DNA from: Albugo candida
Taxonomy: Eukaryota; Oomycota; Peronosporomycetes; Albuginales; Albuginaceae
Reading direction: 5' to 3'
NCBI GenBank assembly: GCA_905220665.1
Contig: CAJNAR010000158.1
Span: forward strand, 372,001 to 436,000
Length of the DNA: 64,000 bases
Part shown: positions 1-9,140 of the stretch, one piece after another
Layout of the letters: the number at the start of each line of letters is the position of its first letter
Position numbering within the stretch: the stretch's first letter is position 1
Program-made: the position numbers and the translations under genes
Notes under the pieces: generated by a model
The model's database searches: none
Seen by the model: only the letters and a program-made list of their open reading frames with translations
Told to the model about the DNA's origin: nothing

Positions 1-254
1 GTTTCTCCAACAGATGGAAGCTCCACGTAAACCACATCACCCAAAGAGTTTTGGGCAAAATCGGTGATACCGATCGTCCCTACCTTTCCTTCGACCTTAA
101 TATACTCGTGTTGTGGAGTGTAATACGTTGAGAAAAATGAATGGAAAGGAAGATTTCCAGTCGATACAAATTGTGCAATTTTTTTCACGTGTTGTCGATG
201 ACGCAATACATTGTGCGGTAGCTTTGAAAAGCGGCAAATCGATGCCAACGACAT
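1..254 (-). CDS. GCSH: Glycine cleavage system H protein, mitochondrial (5' part only; gene runs off the left edge)
   Basis: The H protein carries the lipoyl arm that moves the aminomethyl group of glycine between the P, T and L proteins in the mitochondrial matrix. Reading leftward from the ATG at 254, the protein begins with about 45 residues rich in Arg, Lys, Ser and His and almost free of acidic residues, as expected for a mitochondrial presequence. The H-protein core follows, with the hallmarks [20 protein letters not shown] and VVYVELP. The window ends just after SVGE, so the lipoyl-lysine region is missing here. No intron is seen in the visible part. The family assignment is firm; the exact start is inferred. 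Confidence 0.88.
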   Translation of the reverse strand, partial: MSLASICRFSKLPHNVLRHRQHVKKIAQFVSTGNLPFHSFFSTYYTPQHEYIKVEGKVGTIGITDFAQNSLGDVVYVELPSVGE

Positions 255-546
255 GAGCTTTTAAATTTCTGAGCGAGTTGATAGCGCCGCGATTCTCAAT
301 ACAAGCCCCTCCCAACTACAATCACTTTTTTAATAAAGCTCCCTGCTTGCGCGCCGCAACTTCAAACTTCAATTTGCACCGTAATTCATTCCATCAAAAT
401 GACGAGCTTCTACGAGACTTTTGAGAGTTACCAATCCAAATCGCATAAACTAACTTGTAATATTACGCCTTTCTATCAAAGATCAAGCGATTCTCATGAA
501 TAATACCCTTAAGAATTGTTTATCATACAATGTATTAGCACAAACG

Positions 547-3500
547 CTACACAGCCAAACATAACGCTCGATCTATATCAATACCATTGAGCCGACAGCA
601 GCCGATAACCCTTTCCGGAAGCTCTTCTTCTGTTTCTCCTTGTAGAACAAACGCGATATCAATCACCAAACTCGCAGTCTTATTCAAAAGCAAATGGATG
701 CCCCGACGTGCGATATACGAAAATGTGTGAAGATCCACAACCATCTCAATATTCCCATCTTCGTACTGGTACAATCGATGTTGTGGTCGCGTGAGTACAG
801 GCGTGGCGTTATGGCTGTGCAATAACCGCTTTGCAACGCCACTGATGCCACAATCTTGTTCATTGGCAACTTGGGCAATCACTTTGAATCGATCGATTAT
901 AGCGGCATTCTTCTCGTTCGTTGCAGTCAAGAATCGGTGGAGAAGACACAAGTATCCGTCTGTGGGGTTTAGGATTTCGGAAAAGATTTTCTCAGGAATC
1001 CGCCAATAAAGCACAAGATTATATCCCGGTCCGTCGGCATTGGCATCACCCCACATGGTCGGGCTGTAATGTGGAAGCTGGGCATTGATGATGAAAAGTC
1101 TGTCCGATTGGTCAGGAAGCTCAATATGTGTGAGTATTCGGTCGACTTTACGCTCCGTTCGGAATAAATCGGCTCCAATATATTCGAAGAGAGCTGTATC
1201 GGACGCCTATCAAAGAAATTAGACAAATCAAGAAGCTCCGGTTTGCATGAATCACCTCTTTTCGTCTTGACTTTTTGTAGTCTCGACTACGCACTTGGAA
1301 GGTTTGAGCATCCACAGGGAGGCAGCAATGTGATGAGACGGATAATGCATCGCGATGAAACATTGATGAGCCCAGTGGTATCCTCTGAGCACTTGAGCGA
1401 GCAGCTTCACAGTCCAGTCGAAAGCTACCGGTTGAGTCGATTTTCGAATGTTGTGGATTTGTGTGGCTTGGACCATGAAGGCAGCAGATTTCTTTATTTG
1501 GACACGATTCCGATGACTTTTTAGAATTGGAAATATCCGAAACAATTCGTTGTTTGACATGGAAATGACGGTCAAAATCGTAGATTTGTTCTCGCATAGG
1601 GCCATATGAAGCCAATACGAAAAAGAGACTTGCAATGGCCGCAACCAGCAATTTCGACATCACATTCTCACTTGCAAAGCACTTTACAGCAATGATATTA
1701 ACAATGAATCCGACGATACAGCATTCCTTTTGACCAACGACACACACTTGGAATTTCCACCTCGTACGTCCTGTCGATGGCGGAAGACAATTGATACGCG
1801 GAAGAGAAAGAACAGGCTTGACGGCAGCATGATTTGGTCGCGGCGGCAATTCTTGCTCGACTGCCGATTTGCCTGAGGCCTCTTGATTAACAGCTGTGGA
1901 TGTCATCCCCATTCGATCGTCTTTCAAAATCTCAGTCGTGATACTCGGATCGATTTCGTGATCTTCCTTGGTCACAAAATCCTCTGCCTCCTGTAACTTT
2001 TGTCGATACAGTTGTTGATGGGAGAGCACTGGTGCTACAGCTGCAAGGTCAATTCTTCATCTTCGTGACAGAAAAGTGTGCTTACTTGTAGCCTTGTTCT
2101 GCACATGTTTTCGGTCAATCGCTTCTGACAGTGCATGTGTCCACCGTTCAAAGTCGTTTTCATTATCAGCGCACAGCTACAGCGACGATCCATCAAATTG
2201 GCCCGGCAGGAAAATAAGCAGCATCTTGCTCACCTTGTACTGGACGCCACGTTTGGAGCCAATCCCGTCCAAAGAGACACTGGAAACTTGAAAAAAGTAT
2301 TGCGTTGGTGCATTTCTGGCGAGCGATTTTTCAAACAGCAGAGAAGCACTCTCCAAATTGAGGTCGATCTCGCCACGAAACCACGGATGTGTCTTGTTCA
2401 TGTACAGCAAAGTCTGCGGCTTGTCATTCCACCTGGTTTCAATGTACTGTTCACCCGAGCTGGAGGTGTTGGAAACGGTCGTGCCGCCCGACTCATTCGA
2501 AGGGACAGGAATTGCATGGGTAGAGCCCATTTCCGTCTCAATATTCAAATTCTCATCTTTTGCCCCCGGTATCGTACTTTCACCATGAGTCAAGCCAGCT
2601 TCTGGTTGCGTGGTAACGAGACCCGGAGCTTGATCTACCTGACGATCAGGCGGCATTCCCAGTTCCACATCATCCATTTGCACGACATTACCATTCGGAG
2701 AAGCTTCCATGTAATTTGCTGGATTATATCGATAATACGAAAGCACTCCAATCTGACGATCCAACACAAACCAGCGCCGATGCCAAGATCTCTTCGACCA
2801 CTTTCCGTCGCTTATTTTGTGCAAATATCCACACACGTAATATCTACTAGATCGAGAGTCTGATGAGAAGAACCCACCAGCCATGAGGGAAGCCGAAACA
2901 GAATCAAGCTCTGGTGCTGAAGGTCGACCGGAGAAGGTTGTGATCGGAGATGAAACAGTCTGATGTTTTCCGCCATGAAGTATACTTCGTCCAACATTGC
3001 CGACACGAGAAATTCCACCATTAACAGCCTTACCAAAACGCCCCATATTTGGTGCATGCCGTTTACCTCGCCGTCGACCATTATGTCCTGTTGGAGTTTT
3101 TACTACACCAGAAGCAAGTTTTGAAGATTGCGGATGAGCATCCTGAGGAACGTCCATAGAGTGTACTCTTCCTCTATTTTCGTTGACAAACTTTCGTTGA
3201 TGGATCACTGGATTGCTCTTGACGCTGAGCGGGTCATTCATCTGCTGAATTTTACTACTCTCCAAGCATTCGTCAAAATCGGAAATTTGATCAGAGTCAT
3301 AAAGCTCATCGGAATCCTCGCCGCTGTCTTCTCCACTAACAAAGTCAAAGCTTGCAAAGCGAGTGGAATGCCCCTCACGACACGTCGGGCTATGATCGAG
3401 TCGACCATCATGAGTTTCCGGGTGAATTATGTCTTCGTCTGTTTGCGAAGCTGGAGGAAGATGTCGGGCGATAAACTAGAGCGAGTATCTCAGCTAGCTC

Positions 3501-4361
3501 TCGAGCACAAAATGTCAATACAAACTTACGTTCATGGTGGAGGGGTAGCGATGGATCCACTCGATGAATTGCGATTTTGCCAAATGTCTTGAGTTTGTTA
3601 GAGAGCATTCTTCAAATACATTATAAAGTTGCTTGAAGGTGCACGTATTAGCAACCTGTCGAGCGATTTTCATACAGTTTACCTTTGGAACATTATCAAT
3701 TTGGCCTAGATACTCAAGAAGGGCCATGAAGTCGCTTTTCCAAATAGTGGGATCCTCATGTCTGTAAGAAGAATGTAAAGGAGATTGGCCAGACAACATT
3801 GGCAGCACTGACCGCTCGGCACCTTCCATGATATTGAACATTGTGAAGAGATAATGCAATCGATCTTCCGTGCTTCCTCTATAGTGAATTGTGCATTTTA
3901 TATGACTTTTGATCGAAGATTTTATCACTTACTCGAGAGACAACAACAGACGACATATGAAGGCCTCACGTGATATGAAGTCGCCATTGCTTTCTTCAAG
4001 CCAATGCATTGCGTGTTCTATCGATTCTTTGTCACAGATAGCTCTTTTTGGAAATGAACGAGTACCTCCCAAAAGATTTCGAAGCAATTTGGAAGCGATC
4101 ACATGCGATTTCATCGCAATGAGCTGCTGTTTGTCATTTTCGACCGCAACGCCCTTTAACGTAAACGTAAGAGATTTGTTATAGAAGCAGCGTTTGTATC
4201 GCTTTATATGACCTTAAATGTGAGCCAGGCAACTGTAAATTCTGCAGGGTCGACTGGCGATAAGACGACGTTTAAGTATCAATTTGCATAGCAACTAAAG
4301 TGACGTCTGCAGACGTACAGACTCGAAATGGCTGATGATAGAGTGATATTGAACCTCCCAT
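547..4361 (-). CDS. PH domain + DUF1336 (EDR2-like) lipid-binding protein, 8 exons, about 1143 aa
   Basis: Exons read as 4319-4361, 4213-4253, 3933-4153, 3530-3878, 2234-3475, 2086-2176, 1256-2040 and 547-1206; together they keep frame (3432 nt). The start gives MGGS, an N-myristoylation-type terminus. The order is an alpha-helical N-terminal part, an acidic linker (SGEDSGEDSDELYDSD), a PH domain whose start (YVCGYLHKISDGKWSKRSW) and end (DFERWTHALSEAI) lie in neighbouring exons, two hydrophobic stretches near residues 769-808, and a C-terminal DUF1336 from FQVRSRDYKK to the stop. PH+DUF1336 is the layout of plant EDR2-like proteins, which bind phosphoinositides and act at endomembranes, but I see no START domain between the two. 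The large exon 1256-2040 could hide another intron, so the hydrophobic part is the least certain. Confidence 0.72.
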
Positions 4362-4723
4362 AACTCCAATGTGATCAGATCGCAAGTTATGCAATTCGAA
4401 AACTATTTTTCGGTGTATTCAATTCAACTTTTTAGTTTTCACGATTTTTGGCGTTTCGTGACAAGAATTCATGAATCTATGGATTTAGGTAAGTAGACTC
4501 CCTGAAAATAGATATTACGAAAAAGTAGTATCTACCCCTGAGGACTGATTGCGGAGGGTAGAGTGATAAAGAAGTTGACGGGCAACGGCATTGCCAATTA
4601 TCTCCGAAATTAAAGGGTACCTCTTCATATGCGCTAACATACAGATCGCTAGCGAGAAGATTTTTTTTAGGCTGAGATCGAATGTTTCTATGAAAAAGAC
4701 TTGGAATGTATGTTCGTGAACGT
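4362..4723. other. Intergenic, 362 bp
   Basis: This lies upstream of the PH/DUF1336 start and downstream of the RRP43 stop. I see no convincing coding frame; it probably holds the promoter of the leftward PH/DUF1336 gene and the 3' end of the RRP43 gene. Confidence 0.4.
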
Positions 4724-5821
4724 CTAGCTATTGTGAGTAATGCCGTCTTGAGCGAGGGACTCGAGTAGCTGCTTTGCAACCTCATTGGTCCTAATCTTAG
4801 CTTTTTCCAGACATTGTTTTAGGATATAGGGTGATAGTAGCGTTCCACCGGGTTTGTATACGCCACAGAGCTGCAAGTATAAGTGATATCAACAAAGGAG
4901 ACTTGAGAAAAGAAGACATCTTACCTGATTATCTGTGGTATGAATGATGTTGAAGGTGGAAGATGCTAGACCTTCTTCCTCACTGCTTGGGTCAATGAGA
5001 ACTTGATCATTTACAATGGCGAATGAAGTAGCACACAAAAGATGCTGCATTCTGAGTGGTCGGGATTCTTCATCTACCTCCAAGTCTCAATAAATCTCAA
5101 GTCAAATTTCTACTTGTAGCGTACCTGGATCAATCTCAACTTTGTGGTCCACCTCAGATACCAGCGTTGCTGGTAATCGCAAGGTTTGAAGTGCTGCCAT
5201 GATAGACAACAGCGATACTTCTAAAATATTTCCATCGTAATCGACGCAATATACGTCAATCATCACATTCCACGCTGATTTTCCCTCTTCGATGCACAGT
5301 TGAGTGAGATCGATCATGCGAGTTCTGTGCCAAATAGTGAGCCTTCTAGTACACACAACTGATGCTGTGTTGCTTACCGTCGAATAATTCGAGAAATATG
5401 ACTACTGACGGCATTCGCTTCCTCACATGCACGTCCAACGTTATATCGAGTCGAGCAAAGTGGTGTCAAATGAATTTGGACAGCTACAATCGCAGTACTC
5501 TGAAAATATGAACAGAAGAAAGTATCAATGCATTCATTTGGTAATACCTATATCTCCTTGCTCTTGAGTATCAATAGTGGGCGTCCCCACCGCCAGTCGT
5601 ATGCCAGTAATGACCGAGGTGTTCTCGAGCTTCACTAAACTTGAGCTATTGCAGCTACTAATGACATTTCTTTGCAAGTGTAGCGTCCGACAGGAGTTAA
5701 AGCTACGTGCGTCAGTTCGTATCTTATTATCGAGGCACTTTGTGATGTATTCCTCGACGAATAACTTGCGATACACAGACGGAGCAAAATTGACCGCGAT
5801 CGTATTTGTTGGTGTCGTCAT
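4724..5821 (-). CDS. RRP43: Exosome complex component RRP43-like (RNase PH fold), 5 exons, 291 aa
   Basis: Subunit of the hexameric RNase PH-type ring of the RNA exosome, which processes and degrades RNA 3' to 5' in nucleus and cytoplasm. Exons 5548-5821, 5378-5483, 5125-5324, 4925-5073 and 4724-4870 sum to 876 nt in frame, with introns of about 51-64 nt. Family signatures in order: DNKIRTDARSFNSCR, SSSLVKLENTSVITGIRLA, VQIHLTPLCSTRYNVGR, AWNVMIDVYCVDYDGN and a C-terminal DPSSEEE. The length fits RRP43 (human 276 aa). Only the ATG at 5821 gives a plausible start (MTTPTNTIAV); the codon upstream is TTG. EXOSC7/RRP42 or EXOSC9/RRP45 are alternatives, but the N-terminal block fits RRP43 best. 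It is divergent from the TatB-like gene, with only 74 bp between start codons. Confidence 0.82.
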
Positions 5822-5895
5822 GTCTAGCAAATAGTGTTGCGTACACCAGACGGAAGCTGAATTGGCGTGTTTTCCTTAATTCCGTCCTGTCATCG

Positions 5896-6710
5896 ATGGT
5901 GAGCTGGGGAGAACTTATTTTAACGCTCACTGCGGCGAGCTATGTAATAGGAAGAAAAGAGCTTCCAAAAATTGGTAATATCGCTGGTATGTACACTGGT
6001 AGAGCTGTTGGAGCAATCATTCGCGCGAAAAAAGAGTTTTTTGATGCAACAAAAGATAGCAAAGTCGTTCAGGTAGCTGATGCTGTCACAATCTCTTCGC
6101 TAATGTACGATGACTTGAATTTTTATATCAATGTAGATGCAGCGAGAATTGCAAAAGGGTATCGACGAACTGAATGATATTAGACGTGAGTTGGCGAGTG
6201 TGGGAAGCATCAAGAGACCTTATCAGCCAGAAGGTAGCTTGAACAAGGCCGGGACCGACCAAAAGGATATTCAGTCAGGACCAGAAGCAACAAATAAAAA
6301 TGCGGTGGCTTCCTCGGGGATGTATCAAAAGAATATATCAAGACCAGATCATTCAACATCCGCATCATGGGGATCGAGTTTATCGCTAGCATCCAGTCAC
6401 TTGCTCGAATCTTCTGATGCTTCTCATTTTGAAAACGACGCTGCTGCTTTGGCAATTGCAGAAATGAAGCTTTCACGTCGCGATAATACGTATACAACAC
6501 GGATAGGTGCGTTGAGATTATGTCATTTGATCACCAATCATCAAATCACTTACTTTAGAAAGCTTGGAAGGAGGCGCAGACTACGTATCGGCATCTATTG
6601 TTGATAGCTTATTAATCAAACCCTTATGCGAAAGTGGTGATGAGAAAAAGTCACATAAAGGCTGTAGCTTGCAAGTTCTTGATGAAGTAGACGCCAAAAA
6701 AGTTGAATAG
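5896..6710 (+). CDS. TatB/Hcf106-like (MttA family) protein, 3 exons, 232 aa
   Basis: Exons 5896-6072, 6137-6506 and 6559-6710 join in frame (699 nt). The first exon has the layout of a TatA/B protein: a short N-terminal hydrophobic segment (ELILTLTAASYVIG), the hinge RKELPKIGN where bacteria usually have GPxxLP, then an amphipathic helix rich in Arg/Lys (GRAVGAIIRAKKEFF). The remainder is a charged, Ser-rich tail. TatB works with TatC in twin-arginine protein export. Oomycete mitochondrial genomes are known to keep a tatC-type gene, so a nuclear TatA/B partner for the mitochondrion is a reasonable inference, although I see no cleavable presequence ahead of the hydrophobic segment. The match rests on a short motif, so confidence is moderate. 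Confidence 0.55.
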
Positions 6711-6989
6711 CACAATTCATCCATAAACCGATAATTGATTGTATGCGTATACTGGCGCCTCGCTATTGGTGCTGCTACTAATCAGTAAACAGCAGATCAG
6801 CTAATTCAACGACTATCCGACGCATGATAGCGGAATAGTGCATTCGTGGGGAGTAGATCATTCTCCGATTATAATTTCTATCAATTGATACTGTCTAAAG
6901 CATTGCAGAATTGATCTTGCACGAAGTCGGCATCCACGGGTGTCAAAACGCTCTGTGTTTGCCTCATCTGTTAAGCATATACTGAAAAG

Positions 6990-7577
6990 TTACTTCAATG
7001 TTTTCTTTTTTTTATTCCTGTAAAAATCGCCTTTCCTATCATGGTAGTAATACACAAAAACCACGGCATCCTTCCAAGATACTAATGGAAGCCTTATTGA
7101 AGTTCTAAGCTTATGGTCAAATGAATGGGAGTTTACGGCCCTACGGCTGGCTAGAAAGTATGCGGTCATTTCTGCGTGCGACCACTCGATCGTGCTGCTA
7201 CACAAGACAAAGTGACAGCTGAGAATGTTGCGGCTTTCACTCTTGGAAGCAGTGACGACGTCGCGGTTTAAAGGATCTATGAAATGGTCCTCAAACACCG
7301 AGTTGTCTCGTAGGACTAAATACAACGGAGACCTCTTTCCATCTTTTGCTGAAAAATGCGTCTGCATTTTGATGTCAACGTTTTGCGCACTGGTTTTGAG
7401 TCCTTCGTGCAGCCGGAAAAACGCTCTGGAATTTGGTAGAGTAATGAACTTACTGATTCGATTCTCGCCTTGAGAGCGCAATGAGAATACAGCTGTATGG
7501 AAACGCTTTAGTTGAAGTAAATGAAGCAATGAGCTGTTTCGAATCAGATTCTCTGCGCTAGCTTCAGAAAAACTCAT
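6990..7577 (-). CDS. Uncharacterised 195-aa open frame
   Basis: An uninterrupted frame from an ATG (MSFSEASAEN) with no family I recognise. It is moderately hydrophilic, has no signal peptide or membrane segment, and ends in a basic tail (RNKKKKTLK) that could be a nuclear-localisation-type stretch. It lies alone in a gene-poor, decayed region, so it may be a lineage-specific gene or simply a chance frame. The frame length is long for this base composition, which is the main argument for keeping it. Confidence 0.3.
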   Translation of the reverse strand: MSFSEASAENLIRNSSLLHLLQLKRFHTAVFSLRSQGENRISKFITLPNSRAFFRLHEGLKTSAQNVDIKMQTHFSAKDGKRSPLYLVLRDNSVFEDHFIDPLNRDVVTASKSESRNILSCHFVLCSSTIEWSHAEMTAYFLASRRAVNSHSFDHKLRTSIRLPLVSWKDAVVFVYYYHDRKGDFYRNKKKKTLK

Positions 7578-7852
7578 TAGTAACGCGAGTTTCGTCTCAT
7601 GTCATTATTTACGAAAAGTATTCTGTGATGATCTCGACAAGAGCAGCATTCATGCATTAGACACCGGAATGAGCTAGTACTCTCTCATTGCAAAAGAACA
7701 AGGGAAAAGGTGCTATGCACAAACGTTCTAGCCATAAAAGACAGTGACCAGTGATTCTGCGAAGCAAAACTTAAAGACGCAAGTTCAAATGACTCCCGGA
7801 CTTTTATAAAATAATGCTGAAGACTTTTCCGCGATTTACAATGCAATCGAAC

Positions 7853-9140
7853 TCATTGCTCCATTGCATTCAGACGATCGTCTCGCAATCTTTTTTGCAA
7901 GTTTGAAAGAAAACATAGCGCTCCTTCTACTGTGTGTCTTCTTTTAACATTATCGCTATGCATCCTCATTTGTAATTGTTGTAGCAATAAATCGCTGGGA
8001 TACGCAATCAGTTGACCAAATTGATACATATCATGACAAGATCGATACACATGCCCATAATCAGAACTCTTCAAGGGGTCGAGTACTCGAGAATTTAATA
8101 AATCATCAGGCATCCGATCACCATCACGTCTAGCGTTTTCAAAATCAGCCAGAATGTAGGAATCGTCTCCCACACACAAAATATCGGCCAGCGGATTTCT
8201 CAATGAACTGTACATGCAAACCAACAAGAGCATGAGCGATACAAATAAACGCAGGAATCAGCTCCAAACCATTGCTCGGTAGCTTTCTAAGACCCACTGG
8301 CTGCAATCTGTACGTTCGTTTCATTCTATTGTAGTGGCAACGAACGGTGCATTGAATTTAGTTCCGCCTTATTGCTTCATAAATTGGCATTACTGCCGCA
8401 AAATCGTATTTGTCTTGTCTGAGTTGTTTCAATAAGTAATCTTCGTAAAGTGTAAGACTTCCATTGTTTCCCGGCATTTTCTTGTACAATGGCAAAAATC
8501 AGCGTGTTGATAGAGGTGGATAGTGGTTGAGAATCCGACATGATCGATGATACAACACATCGAATGCGCTGCCTTAAAAATGTCAAAATTGAGCACTTGT
8601 GATATTGGATAGATGTTTAACGAACGATCTATGACAAGAAATTGCACCCATGAATTGGCCGTGGCATATGCATTTAGAAACGGCATCTATTCAAACAGAG
8701 ACAAGTGCATTTTTGCCATTTTTGCAACCACTTCCATCTTGGCTAGGTCTAATTCACTCGTAGATCCTTTTTCTTTTCCTTTCACCACCAAAACATTGTC
8801 CAGCGATAGTAAAAATTCTGCTTCTGCTCGGTTTGGATGTTGCATCATAATGTTTTTATTTGTATACTTTCTGCCAGCTTGGAAACATTTCGAGGATAAG
8901 TGCCGTATCGGATTTCGAATCAGCATATCCCACCATTTAATATTTGCGCCTTCAGCGTCAGAAACGTAAAAAGTCGTATTGAAGCACATTCAAATACACT
9001 TGGTGTGATAACTCCGTCTTTAGAATGCTCGAAAAACTCCGGCCACTCATTAATCAATGTATTATCACTGGCCGGATATCTCATAGGTACGGGGGTCGAA
9101 CAAACGCTCCCAGTTTTTCAGACGTAGTGAGAGCACTCAT
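7853..9140 (-). pseudogene. Crinkler (CRN)-like kinase-type effector, broken by frameshifts and a stop
   Basis: Fragments in successive frames read as one protein: MSALTTSEKLGAF (ATG at 9140), then NEWPEFFEHSKDGVITP, ANIKWWDMLIRNPI, an AYATANSWVQFLVID block, and a kinase-like end with YILADFENARRDG where kinases have DFG. This spacing (WPxFF, KWWD, Glu/Lys block, VQF, degenerate HRD and DFx) resembles the C-terminal kinase-like domains of oomycete Crinklers, effectors that enter host nuclei. Lesions: a 1-nt slip near 9078, one in the T-run near 8964, an in-frame TAG at 8687-8689, and a further stop and frame change near 8335-8230. The catalytic-loop region reads SSLRNPL rather than HRDLRxxN. 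No LxLFLAK N-terminus is visible. The family call is by pattern, so moderate. Confidence 0.5.

Noticed and set aside
1252..1644. 130-codon minus-strand frame overlapping the PH/DUF1336 gene
   Set aside because: It lies in a different frame from exon 1256-2040, which splices cleanly into DUF1336; no domain is seen in it.
2135..2863. 242-codon plus-strand frame antisense to the PH domain
   Set aside because: Shadow of the real minus-strand exon; composition is not protein-like.
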